This document shows, one piece after another, positions 16,748-24,919 of a stretch of 48,639 nucleotides of DNA. The DNA is from an uncultured Acidobacteriaceae bacterium (GTDB lineage Bacteria > Acidobacteriota > Terriglobia > Terriglobales > Acidobacteriaceae). Below the pieces are notes generated by a model that was given only the letters and a program-made list of their open reading frames with translations, did no database searches and was not told where the DNA came from. Each line of letters starts with the position of its first letter. Position 1 is the first letter of the stretch. Position numbers and translations under genes: made by a program. Location: positions 1-48,639 of the forward strand of contig CAIWFH010000003.1 of the NCBI GenBank assembly GCA_903911925.1, in the 5' to 3' direction.

Positions 16748-17845
16748 TTACAGGGGGAGGAAGCGGTCTGCTCCAAATACCAGTCCCAATGTGACGAGGG
16801 CGATGAACACTTCGCCGATGGCTCCTACGGCGAAGGGCCGCCAGCCCTGTTTGCCCAGTTCGCGCAGGTTGGTGCGCAAGCCGACCCCCGCAAAGGTCAG
16901 CAGAAACGCCCAGCGTGAGAGGTTGGCGAGGCTGGTCAACTGCGGCTTGGTGAAGACGGCCAGCGTGGCCAACAGCGAAATGAGCAGGAACCCCAGCACG
17001 AATTTGGGAAACTTGCGCCACAGGAAGACGGCCTTGTTGCCCACCTCCTTTGCCTGGCCGCGCGATGCCCAGTAGAGCGCGTAGGCCAGCACGATGAAAC
17101 CGATGAGGGCGTTGCGCGTGGTCTTGGCCAGCACAGCCACCTTGGCAGCGGCGTCGGAGTAGAGCGCGCCGGCGGCGGTGGCTTCTGCGGTGTTGTCCAC
17201 GGCCAGGCCGGCCCACAGGCCGTAGGCCTTATCGCTCAGGTGCAACGAGTGGCCGATGAGCGGGAAAGTGAACAGCGAGATAGCGCCCAGGGCGAGGATG
17301 GCGGCGATGGCGTAGGAGGCATCCTCATCGTCGGCGTCGATGGCCGGCTTGGCGGCGATGATGGCCGAGACACCGCAGATGGCAGAACCGACGGCCAGGA
17401 GCGATGTGAGCTTGGGTTTTAACTTGAACGTGCGGCCCAGCAGGTGCATGAAGGTCAACGAAAGAGTAAGCGCGATGGCCACCAGGAACAGCGAGATGCC
17501 GCCCAGGTGCAGCACGTCGCCGAGCAGAAAGCGCGAGCCCAGCAGCACGATTCCGGCCTTGAGCCAGAACTCGTAGGTGGCCACTCCGGCCTGAAAGACT
17601 CGCGGAATGCCTACCGTGTTGGCGATGACCAAGCCGATGACAATGGCCCACAGTACGTACTCGATGTTGGGGAAGGTGATGTGGTGAGACTTGGTGTAGC
17701 GGGCAATGGACTGCTCAATGAATTTGCCTGCGTAGCCAACGGCAACGAGAAGAAGAAGGCCGGGGACAAGCGCCAGGATTCTGCGAACGAAGCCGATGGG
17801 TCCAGCCAGGCTAAGGGGTTGCGTCGAGGAAAGGGAAGTAGCCAT
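16748..17845 (-). CDS. YeiH-family putative sulfate/sulfite exporter (UPF0324)
   Basis: Polytopic inner-membrane protein of 365 aa with about ten hydrophobic segments. Family landmarks are GIVLLGSRFLLGDV, the Gly/Ser-rich helix LLAVGSAICGVSAIIAAKPAI, GLWAGLAVDNTAEATAAG and the C-terminal GVGLRTNLREL. The family is annotated as putative sulfate exporter (YeiH/Cons_hypoth698), but direct transport data are sparse. Start at 17845 with GGAG at good distance. It is the last gene of a minus-strand operon with the siroheme reductase, siroheme synthase and a 40-aa membrane peptide, so export of a sulfur or nitrogen oxyanion connected to that reductase is plausible. Confidence 0.88.
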   Translation of the reverse strand: MATSLSSTQPLSLAGPIGFVRRILALVPGLLLLVAVGYAGKFIEQSIARYTKSHHITFPNIEYVLWAIVIGLVIANTVGIPRVFQAGVATYEFWLKAGIVLLGSRFLLGDVLHLGGISLFLVAIALTLSLTFMHLLGRTFKLKPKLTSLLAVGSAICGVSAIIAAKPAIDADDEDASYAIAAILALGAISLFTFPLIGHSLHLSDKAYGLWAGLAVDNTAEATAAGALYSDAAAKVAVLAKTTRNALIGFIVLAYALYWASRGQAKEVGNKAVFLWRKFPKFVLGFLLISLLATLAVFTKPQLTSLANLSRWAFLLTFAGVGLRTNLRELGKQGWRPFAVGAIGEVFIALVTLGLVFGADRFLPL

Positions 17846-17872
17846 TTCGATCTCCTATTTGGGGAAGCGGGA

Positions 17873-17995
17873 TCACCACTTGACGGCGGGGATCAGGTTG
17901 AGGCGCACCAGCAGGGCCAATAAAAGCGAGAGCGCGACGGCGTAGACGTCGAGAGAGATACCGCGCCGTGGCGCGGCGGCTGGGGATTCAGGCAT
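17873..17995 (-). CDS. Small membrane protein, 40 aa
   Basis: Short ORF found by reading the gap between the siroheme synthase and the YeiH gene. ATG at 17995, TGA at 17873-17875. The product starts MPESPAAAPRRG and continues with one hydrophobic helix (LDVYAVALSLLLALLVRLN), ending IPAVKW, so it is a single-pass peptide with the positive residues N-terminal. GGAG lies 8 bases ahead of the ATG, and the stop is 27 bases before the YeiH start codon, so translation fits the operon exactly. I do not know a named family. A partner or regulator of the YeiH exporter is the obvious guess. Too short for standard gene calling, but start, binding site, helix and position all agree. Confidence 0.65.
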   Translation of the reverse strand: MPESPAAAPRRGISLDVYAVALSLLLALLVRLNLIPAVKW

Positions 17996-18024
17996 TTTGT
18001 TGCTCCGTGGTTTGGTTTTCTGCT

Positions 18025-19494
18025 TCAGGCGATCATTTGAATACGAACCTGGGCCCGACAGGCATTGGCGGCGACATCGCGCACGGCCCAGCCGGCGATG
18101 AGCAAACTGGGCGCCAGCGCGGGCTCGGCGTCGCCGAGGGCCCCGAGCGTTGTGTAATGCACTTGCTGGTCAGGCTGCGCAGCACGCGAGACCACCGCGC
18201 AAGGGAAGTCCGCCGGGAGGCCTTGCTGCAGCCATTCCCCGGCAAGCAGGCGCAAATCGCGGCCGGGCATGTAAACCACGCGCGTTGCATCTTCAATCGC
18301 GGGCAAGGGAGATTCGTTGTGCGACTGCGCATGATGGCCGGTGGAGAAAATCACATTCGACGCGCTGTTGCGGTCAGTGAGCGAGCAGCCAACGGCGGCA
18401 GCCGCGGCCAGAGCGGCGGTGATGCCAGGCACTACTTCGAATAGCACTTCCGCTTCAGCCAGCGCGGCCATCTCTTCGGTGGCGCGGCCAAAGATAAGCG
18501 GGTCGCCGCTCTTCAAGCGGACCACGGTGCGATTGGCGCGCGCGTGTTCGATCATCAGCGCGTTGATTTCATCCTGCGTGATGGACTTGATGCCGCAGCG
18601 CTTGCCCACATTCACAACCACTGCGTGGTGCGGGGCCAGGTCGAGTATTGGCTTTGGGACAAGGTCGTCGTGGAGCACAACATCTGCATTCTGGATCAGC
18701 CGCAGCGCTTTCACGGTGAGCAGGTCGGGATCGCCGGGGCCGGCGCCGACCAGGTAGACCTTACCTTCAGGGGCTAAAGCCCCCGCCGATTCTTGGGCAT
18801 TTGCGGCACGACCAAAGTCGTGCCCTGACACTCTGTGCTCCTGCGAAATCAGTTCATCGAGATTGCGAAGCCCATCGGTATCGCGCAGCGGCGCAAGAGC
18901 CATCAGTCGCGACGGGCATGCGGCCGACGCGCAAAGTTGCCGGTGGGCCAGCTGATGCAGCAGCGCCTTGCGGGCTTCGCCAGCCGGATGCAGCGCGAGA
19001 ACTTCGCGGCGAATCTGGCCTAGATTCTCAAGCCATGGTCCAAGGTCTTGAGGCAGTTGCGCATCAATCTCGCGGCGCAGGCGCTGGGCGACGGCTGGGC
19101 TCTCTCCTCCGGTGGAAATGGCCACTTGCAGGCTGCCGCGGCTGACCACCGAGCCAAAGAAGAAATCGCAATTGGGAATGTCGTCCACGCTGTTTGACAG
19201 GATGCCGCGCTGCGCCGATTCGCGATGCACGGCGGCGTTGACCTCGGGAACATTGGTGGCTGCAATCACCAGCCAGTTGCCGTCAAGGTCGCTGGGCGCA
19301 AACTCCCGTTGAATCCACTCGAGCCGACAATCCTGAGCCAGACGCTGAACCTCAGGCAGCGCCTCCGGTGCAATCACGCGCAGGCGCACACCGGTCGAGA
19401 GCAGACTGCCGATTTTGTCCAGCGCAACATGGCCCGCGCCCACCAGCAGGCAACGTCGGCCTTCGAGTTTGAGAAAAATCGGCAGCAGGCTCAT
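18025..19494 (-). CDS. cysG: Siroheme synthase, two-domain (precorrin-2 dehydrogenase + uroporphyrinogen-III methyltransferase)
   Basis: Makes siroheme for the reductase encoded upstream. 489 aa. The N-terminal part (1-210) is the CysG(B)/Met8-like NAD-dependent precorrin-2 dehydrogenase/ferrochelatase: LFLKLEGRRCLLVGAG, VVSRGSLQVAISTGGESPAV. The C-terminal part is the SAM uroporphyrinogen-III C-methyltransferase: VYLVGAGPGDPDLLTVKALR, VVRLKSGDPLIFGR, EVVPGITAALAAAA. The C-terminus past about 420 is less like E. coli CysG. The linker between the domains (around HDFGRAANAQESAGALAPEG) is encoded by palindromic repeat DNA (18770-18824). It is 47 bases downstream of the reductase gene, in the same operon. 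Confidence 0.93.
   Translation of the reverse strand: MSLLPIFLKLEGRRCLLVGAGHVALDKIGSLLSTGVRLRVIAPEALPEVQRLAQDCRLEWIQREFAPSDLDGNWLVIAATNVPEVNAAVHRESAQRGILSNSVDDIPNCDFFFGSVVSRGSLQVAISTGGESPAVAQRLRREIDAQLPQDLGPWLENLGQIRREVLALHPAGEARKALLHQLAHRQLCASAACPSRLMALAPLRDTDGLRNLDELISQEHRVSGHDFGRAANAQESAGALAPEGKVYLVGAGPGDPDLLTVKALRLIQNADVVLHDDLVPKPILDLAPHHAVVVNVGKRCGIKSITQDEINALMIEHARANRTVVRLKSGDPLIFGRATEEMAALAEAEVLFEVVPGITAALAAAAAVGCSLTDRNSASNVIFSTGHHAQSHNESPLPAIEDATRVVYMPGRDLRLLAGEWLQQGLPADFPCAVVSRAAQPDQQVHYTTLGALGDAEPALAPSLLIAGWAVRDVAANACRAQVRIQMIA
18770..18824. repeat. Palindromic repeat pair inside the cysG linker
   Basis: Two perfect palindromes lie close together within the coding sequence: GGGGCT-AA-AGCCCC (18770-18783) and GGCACGAC-CAAA-GTCGTGCC (18805-18824). 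They look like the short intergenic repeats of acidobacteria, but here they sit in frame and are translated as the linker between the two enzyme domains. Confidence 0.7.
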
Positions 19495-19541
19495 GGTAAA
19501 AACAGTTCTCAGTTCACAGTTCTTAGTTCACAGTTCGCATT

Positions 19542-21230
19542 TCACTCGGCCACGCCGTGCGGCACTCGGCCTGTTGGCAGGTCGCGCTCTACGGGTTCAA
19601 CAACCTCTCCGGCAAGGTAGCCGCGCAGTTCGTCGTTCGAGTACCGGCTGAACCACGCGCGCAGGTTCTCGTCCGGCTGGCGGTCGGCCAGGTAGTTGCG
19701 CAGCAGGCGCTCCACCGATTCGGGCACCAGCGGCGCGGGACAGCGAAAGCCTACCGGACGCGCGATCTGCGCATGCTGGCCCACCGATCCGCCAAGGCAG
19801 AAATAGAATGCGTCAGTCAGCTTGCCCTCGTGCTTGATCTTCTTGCCTTCGAGGCCAATGTCGGCGATCCAGTGCTGGCCGCAACTGTTCGGGCAACCGG
19901 TGACGTGGAGCTTCAGCTGTTGATCGAATTGCGGCAGGCGCTCTTCAAGTTCGTCCACCAGCCAGCGGGTAAAGCCCTTGGTCTCGGTAATCGCCAGCTT
20001 GCAGAATTCTGTGCCCGTGCAGGCAACGGCGCCGCGCCAGAAGGAGGAGCCATCCACCTGCAGCCCTATCTGGCCCAGTTCGCGAGCCAGTTCCGCGGTC
20101 TTGGAATTCGGAACGTCAATGAACAGCAGGTTCTGGCTGACCGTGGCGCGCAGGGCTCCGCTGCCAAAACGCTCCGCCAACTCGGCGGCGGCTTCCAACT
20201 GCTCCCCGGTCAGTCGGCCGCGCAGTACGCTGGCCCCCACGTAGCTCAGGCCCGGCTGGCGTTGCGGGTGAATCCCGGTGTGATCGCGTAGGATGTCGTC
20301 GGGAACCTGCTCCGGCGCGGCGGGAAGCAGCGTAAAATCCAACCGCGACTGAAGTTCAGTCAGAAAGCTCTCGGCGGTCCAGCCTTCTTTCAGGAAAAGG
20401 TGCTTTAGCCGCGCGCGGTCGCGGCTTTCGCGCAATCCCTGCTGATCGCGAAAAATCTCGGCCACCGCGCCGGCCACACGCAACGCCTGGTGGGGCAGGA
20501 TGAAGGCGTCAAGCCTTACCGCCAGGTGCGGATCGGCCGAGAGGCCGCCGCCTACGCGGATGGAATAGCCGACTTCGCCGTTATGCTTTGCGGCGGTCAG
20601 GCCAATGTCGTTGATCTCGGGATAAGTACACCACGAAGGGCATCCCGTAGCCGAGATTTTGAATTTGCGCGGCAGGTTGAAGAAGGCGTTGTTGCCCTTG
20701 AGCAGATCTGAAATCTCAAGTGCCAGGGGCGCGGCATCAATCAACTCGTCGGCCGCGATCCCGGCAAGCGGACAGCCAGTCACGTTGCGCACGACATCGC
20801 CGCAAGCGCCCTTGGGCGACATTCCGATTGCATCCAGCGCGTCCACCACCTCGGGAAGCGACTCGATGGTGAGCCAATGGAGCTGGATGTTCTGGCGGAC
20901 GGTGATATCGGCCAGGTTGCCGGCGTATTTGCGGGTGAGCCCGGCGATGACGCGAAGCTGGCTGGCGGAGATAATCCCGTTGGGGATGCCGATCCGCATC
21001 ATGAAGTAATCGCTTGTAAGCCCCTCGCCGCCCTTGCCGCCGGTGGCGCCCACGCCGTCGCCCTGGGTGTAAATGCCCCACCATTTGAAGTACGTATTGG
21101 CCCACTCCGGGACCACGCTCGAGCGGCCCTCGCGTGCGAAGGCGCGCACTTCGTCAAACGCCTCCCACGGGTTCTTTTCGCGCTTTAGGCGCTCGGCGCG
21201 CTGGGCCTTGGTCTCAACAATGGGGGTCAT
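19542..21230 (-). CDS. Ferredoxin-type nitrite/sulfite reductase (siroheme, 4Fe-4S)
   Basis: Assimilatory six-electron reductase of 562 aa, either nitrite to ammonia or sulfite to sulfide. Two pseudo-symmetric ferrite-reductase halves are visible (YFMMRIGIPNG...ITVRQNIQLHWLT and YVGASVLRGRLTGEQL). The cluster/siroheme ligands are CTGTEFC (Cx5C) followed by GCPNSCGQ (Cx3C). It lacks an N-terminal flavodoxin or NADH domain, so the donor should be ferredoxin. GGAGAATATG gives a good start at 21230. It is first in the operon with siroheme synthase, a small membrane protein and a YeiH-type putative sulfate exporter, which leans towards sulfur, but nitrite cannot be excluded by eye. Confidence 0.9.
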   Translation of the reverse strand: MTPIVETKAQRAERLKREKNPWEAFDEVRAFAREGRSSVVPEWANTYFKWWGIYTQGDGVGATGGKGGEGLTSDYFMMRIGIPNGIISASQLRVIAGLTRKYAGNLADITVRQNIQLHWLTIESLPEVVDALDAIGMSPKGACGDVVRNVTGCPLAGIAADELIDAAPLALEISDLLKGNNAFFNLPRKFKISATGCPSWCTYPEINDIGLTAAKHNGEVGYSIRVGGGLSADPHLAVRLDAFILPHQALRVAGAVAEIFRDQQGLRESRDRARLKHLFLKEGWTAESFLTELQSRLDFTLLPAAPEQVPDDILRDHTGIHPQRQPGLSYVGASVLRGRLTGEQLEAAAELAERFGSGALRATVSQNLLFIDVPNSKTAELARELGQIGLQVDGSSFWRGAVACTGTEFCKLAITETKGFTRWLVDELEERLPQFDQQLKLHVTGCPNSCGQHWIADIGLEGKKIKHEGKLTDAFYFCLGGSVGQHAQIARPVGFRCPAPLVPESVERLLRNYLADRQPDENLRAWFSRYSNDELRGYLAGEVVEPVERDLPTGRVPHGVAE

Positions 21231-21257
21231 ATTCTCCTTTTTGCGGCAGAAATGGAA

Positions 21258-21289
21258 CGCCCGCGGCAGCTAAAGCTGTATCGCGGGCG
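21258..21289 (-). repeat. Hairpin in the reductase leader
   Basis: Arms CGCCCGCG (21258-21265) and CGCGGGCG (21282-21289), plus an inner CAGC/GCTG stem around TAAA. It lies 28 bases upstream of the reductase start codon and inside the predicted leader transcript. Confidence 0.55.
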
Positions 21290-21391
21290 ATTGGGGAAAC
21301 CGTAAACCTGATTCGATTTGTCAGACCCAGATCACCTGTCCGCGCCAAGCGGCATACACGGGCGACAACAGGTCAGACCATCCATGAATGC

Positions 21392-21420
21392 ATAATAGGA
21401 CAAACCGAGTCCAAAAGCAA
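21392..21420 (-). promoter_or_regulatory. Probable promoter of the reductase-siroheme operon
   Basis: On the minus strand TTGCTT (21420-21415), a 17-base spacer and TATTAT (21397-21392), the best promoter-like sequence in the 308-base divergent gap 21231-21538. The predicted leader is about 155 bases and contains ACCTGT/ACAGGT arms (21334-21339 and 21368-21373) as well as the hairpin at 21258-21289. Nothing else is recognised in the gap. Confidence 0.5.
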
Positions 21421-21538
21421 ATCTTTTCCCGCAAAGCACTTCGCGCCTGGATTCAAGGGCTCGCCGGCAAATCTGGGATCAACCCCCGGTGCAAGAGGGT
21501 AGAATGGTCCAGTTACGTTAAAAAATCCACCTGACTGA

Positions 21539-22447
21539 ATGAGCCCAATGACATCTCCCACCCTTCTTGTTATGGCTGCCGGCATGGGCAGCCGCTATGG
21601 CGGTCTAAAGCAGATTGAGCCTGTTGGCCCAGGCGGCGAAACCATCATCGATTACTCGATCTACGACGCTCTCCGCGCCGGGTTCGGCAAACTCGTGTTC
21701 ATTATCCGCAAGGACATTGAAGAGCCGTTCAAGCAGACAGTGGGCGCGCGGTTTGAAAAGCAGGCCCCGGTCGAGTACGTTTTTCAATCGCTTGAAGATA
21801 TCCCTTCGGATTATCAGGTTCCAGCGGGCCGGACCAAGCCATGGGGCACCACGCAGGCGGTTCTTATGGCTGAAAAGACGATCCACGAGCCCTTTGCGGT
21901 GATTAATGCCGACGACTTTTACGGGGCCGAGGGCTATCGCGAATTGGCCAGGCATTTGCAGTCAGGAACCGCGGACTACAGCATGGTCGGATTCATTTTG
22001 CGCAACACGCTTTCTGACTTTGGATCGGTGGCTCGCGGGGTTTGCCGGGTTGACGAAAGCGGCTACCTGAAAAACGTGGTCGAACTGACAGCCATTGAGC
22101 GCGATGGCGCACACGCCGTGAACAAGGACGCGGAAGGCCGTGAGACCAAGCTGACCGGCGACGAGCAGGTCTCGATGAATATGTGGGGATTTACGCCCCA
22201 GGTCTTTGGGCAACTGCAGGAGCGCTTCAGGGCATTCCTTCAGCAGAACGGCACCACCATGAAGGCCGAGTGCTATATCCCCAGCGCGGTAAACGAGCTG
22301 GTTGAGGCCGGGCAGACGCGGGTCAAGGTTCTGCGCACCAACGATTCATGGTTTGGCGTCACCTATCGTGAAGATCATGCGCGGGTGGTTGAGAGCATAA
22401 GCCGCCTGGTCCGCGATGGCGTTTATCCTGAAAGACTCTGGGCATGA
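21539..22447 (+). CDS. Sugar-1-phosphate nucleotidyltransferase-like protein
   Basis: NTP-transferase fold protein, 302 aa. The nucleotide-binding signature is LLVMAAGMGSRYGGLKQIEP near the N-terminus, with a Mg-binding Asp pair in AVINADDFYG. KPWGTTQAVLMAE supplies the base/sugar recognition loop typical of UTP-dependent uridylyltransferases. The second in-frame ATG (21548) is an alternative start; no clear binding site separates them. The stop overlaps the start of the NahK-like kinase gene (ATGA), so the two are translationally coupled. A kinase making a hexosamine 1-phosphate followed by an uridylyltransferase giving the UDP-sugar is a natural salvage pathway, as in the lacto-N-biose/galacto-N-biose route. 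The pathway is inferred from pairing and motifs. Confidence 0.85.
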   Translation: MSPMTSPTLLVMAAGMGSRYGGLKQIEPVGPGGETIIDYSIYDALRAGFGKLVFIIRKDIEEPFKQTVGARFEKQAPVEYVFQSLEDIPSDYQVPAGRTKPWGTTQAVLMAEKTIHEPFAVINADDFYGAEGYRELARHLQSGTADYSMVGFILRNTLSDFGSVARGVCRVDESGYLKNVVELTAIERDGAHAVNKDAEGRETKLTGDEQVSMNMWGFTPQVFGQLQERFRAFLQQNGTTMKAECYIPSAVNELVEAGQTRVKVLRTNDSWFGVTYREDHARVVESISRLVRDGVYPERLWA

Positions 22448-23529
22448 GCGGCAGCCACGACATAGGCGCAGTGGCGCGCCAATTCGAAATCCCTGGCGAA
22501 TTTCTTGAAGCCAAGCCCTACGGCAGCGGCCACATCAACGACACGTATCGCGCCTACTTCGATGTGGGGGGCGTTCCGGCGCCGTCGATTCTGCAGCGCA
22601 TAAACCATCACGTCTTCAAAAATCCGGTGGCGCTGATGGAAAACATCCAGCGCGTAACGGCGCATCTTGCAAAAGGATTTGCGAATGATCCGGACAAGTG
22701 CCGCCGCGTGTTGTGCCTGATCCCGGCGCGCGACGGGCTGAACTGGCATGTGGATTCCGAGGGCAACTACTGGCGCGCTTATCGTTTTGTTGGCGGGGCG
22801 CAAACCTACGATGCAGCCGTATCAACAGAACAGGCATTTCAGGCAGCCAGGGCGTTCGGACAATTCCAGAAGCAACTTGCCGATCTGCCCGCGCCCGCGT
22901 TGCACGAGACAATTCCCGACTTTCACAACACGCCGAAGCGGTTTGTCGCGCTGCAACAGGCCATTGCTGCCGACGTGGCCGGCCGCGCCGCCTTTGCAAA
23001 GCCGGAAATTGAATTTGCGTTGGCGCATCAACACATCACCAGCATCCTGCTTGATGCCAACCTGCCAGCGCGCGTTACGCACAACGATACAAAATTCAAC
23101 AATGTGATGCTCGACGACTCAACCGGCGAAGGCATCTGCGTGATCGACCTCGATACCGTGATGCCGGGCCTGGCGCTCTACGATTTTGGCGACATGGTGC
23201 GCACCACCACCAGCCCGGCCAAAGAAGACGAGCAAGACCTTTCAAAAGTGACCATGCAGTTCCCCATGTTCGAGGCGCTGGTGCGCGGGTACCTGTCTTC
23301 TGCCGGCGGGTTCCTTGCCAAGGAAGAGAAGCAGTATCTCGCTTTCTCGGGAGAGCTGATTACCTTTGAAATTGGGCTCCGGTTCCTGACCGACTATCTT
23401 GCAGGCGATACCTACTTCAGGGTGCATCGCGAAGGACACAACCTGGACCGCTGCCGGACGCAGTTCAAGCTTGTCGAATCGATCAAGCAGCAGGAAGAAG
23501 CCATGAACCAGCTGGTCGAGTCCGTCTGA
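22444..23529 (+). CDS. N-acetylhexosamine 1-kinase-like (NahK, APH family)
   Basis: Anomeric kinase of the aminoglycoside-phosphotransferase fold, 361 aa, close in length to NahK/LnpB (about 359 aa). Motifs: KPYGSGHINDTYRAYFD as the nucleotide loop, LQRINHHVFKNP, the catalytic loop VTHNDTKFNNVMLD, and the metal-binding VIDLDTVMPGLALYDFGDMV. These are characteristic of the NahK branch rather than of antibiotic kinases. It would phosphorylate GlcNAc/GalNAc at C1 in the cytoplasm. It is coupled by a 4-base overlap to the nucleotidyltransferase gene. Substrate is inferred from family. Confidence 0.85.
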   Translation: MSGSHDIGAVARQFEIPGEFLEAKPYGSGHINDTYRAYFDVGGVPAPSILQRINHHVFKNPVALMENIQRVTAHLAKGFANDPDKCRRVLCLIPARDGLNWHVDSEGNYWRAYRFVGGAQTYDAAVSTEQAFQAARAFGQFQKQLADLPAPALHETIPDFHNTPKRFVALQQAIAADVAGRAAFAKPEIEFALAHQHITSILLDANLPARVTHNDTKFNNVMLDDSTGEGICVIDLDTVMPGLALYDFGDMVRTTTSPAKEDEQDLSKVTMQFPMFEALVRGYLSSAGGFLAKEEKQYLAFSGELITFEIGLRFLTDYLAGDTYFRVHREGHNLDRCRTQFKLVESIKQQEEAMNQLVESV

Positions 23530-23637
23530 ACTCGCTGTCAAGCTAAATCAAATCAATCGGTTAAACATGGTGTGACCAAAGTCGCTGCTGTTTCGCGTCT
23601 TCCCGGCTTAGTCTCCAGCTTGAAGGAAAACGCAGAG

Positions 23638-24729
23638 ATGGCCACGCAAACGCAGCCCGAGAGCTCATTTCCAACAACGAAAAAGAAGGTGCATCGCGCC
23701 GCGCCGGTGCCCTGGCTGCGGACGAGGCAGATCGTCCAGTTCTCGTTTCTGGCCATCAACGGCTGGATCGCGCTGCAGTTCTATTTATGGGTTCGCTATT
23801 TTGAGCGCGGCGGCACGGGCCTTTATGTGCCGAGGCCGGCAGGGGTGGAGGGCTGGCTGCCCATCGCCGGGCTGATGAACACCAAGTACCTTCTGACCAC
23901 CGGCCATGTGCCTCCCTTTCATCCGGCGGCCATGTTTCTGTTCCTGGCGTTTGTGCTGATGAGCGTGCTGTTGAAAAAGGCATTTTGCTCGTGGCTCTGC
24001 CCGGTGGGAACCTTTTCGGAATACCTATGGAAACTGGGCCGGCGCGTTTTCGGGCGCAACCTGCGCATCCCGAAGTGGGCCGATTTTCCGCTGCGCGCTT
24101 TGAAATACGTGCTGCTCGGGTTCTTCGTGTTTGTGATCGGTTCCATGTCTGCCGAAGCGCTGCAGGACTTTATGCAGTCGCCATACGGTCTGGTGGCAGA
24201 CGTGAAGATGCTGAACTTCTTCCGCGATATCGGCATGACCTCGGCCATCGTGATCGGCCTGCTGGTTCTGGGTTCCGTTCTGGTGCAGAATTTCTGGTGC
24301 CGCTACCTCTGCCCTTATGGCGCGTTGATGGGGCTGGTTTCGCTGCTGAGCCCGGTAAAGATTCGCCGCGACGCCGATGCCTGCATCGGCTGCGGCAAGT
24401 GCGCGCGCGTATGCCCGGCGGGGCTGCCGGTGGACCGGCTGGTGCAAGTGAGATCGGTAGAGTGCACAGCCTGCATGGAGTGCGTTGCGGCATGCCAGGT
24501 CGAAGACGCGCTGCAATTCTCGCTGCCGCCGAGGCGATCGGCAGAGCCCAGGCAGCGTTGGGCGCGGCGCGCGGTGGGCCCGGTAGTTGTGGCCGGCGCC
24601 ATTGCCTACATCTTTTTCGGAATGATGCTGTACGCCCGGGCGACCAATCACTGGCAGACGATTATGGAGCGCGACGTGTACATGCGCCTGGTGCCGCAGG
24701 CCAATCAACTGACCCATCCAGGGATGTAG
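23638..24729 (+). CDS. NapH/CcoG-like polyferredoxin membrane protein
   Basis: Membrane iron-sulfur protein of 363 aa. The ATG at 23638 (MATQTQPESS) follows GAAGGA; the frame is open from 23572 but the upstream part has no binding site. Five or so membrane helices carry two CxxxCP motifs (FCSWLCPVG and WCRYLCPYG), the hallmark of NapH/NosR/MauN/RdxA proteins. Between the last helices lie two ferredoxin motifs, CIGCGKCARVCP and CTACMECVAACQ, for two 4Fe-4S clusters. The family passes electrons from quinol to a periplasmic enzyme or takes part in cytochrome oxidase maturation. No partner gene lies next to it, so the electron acceptor is unknown. Confidence 0.85.
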   Translation: MATQTQPESSFPTTKKKVHRAAPVPWLRTRQIVQFSFLAINGWIALQFYLWVRYFERGGTGLYVPRPAGVEGWLPIAGLMNTKYLLTTGHVPPFHPAAMFLFLAFVLMSVLLKKAFCSWLCPVGTFSEYLWKLGRRVFGRNLRIPKWADFPLRALKYVLLGFFVFVIGSMSAEALQDFMQSPYGLVADVKMLNFFRDIGMTSAIVIGLLVLGSVLVQNFWCRYLCPYGALMGLVSLLSPVKIRRDADACIGCGKCARVCPAGLPVDRLVQVRSVECTACMECVAACQVEDALQFSLPPRRSAEPRQRWARRAVGPVVVAGAIAYIFFGMMLYARATNHWQTIMERDVYMRLVPQANQLTHPGM

Positions 24730-24919
24730 CGCAGACGTGCCGTCAGACGGGATATTGCTTGCCTCACGGCGGCAATGATGGACAGCCTCAACGGAGAGAA
24801 GTACCTTGTTGGCGAACCCGTCGCAGGGCGGCATCTCATAACTCTCTTGCTTCGCTATGATGCTCTTTCACAACTCCGATTTCGGCGAGCGGTGCCCATC
24901 ACGCGGCCTTTGATGCGAG

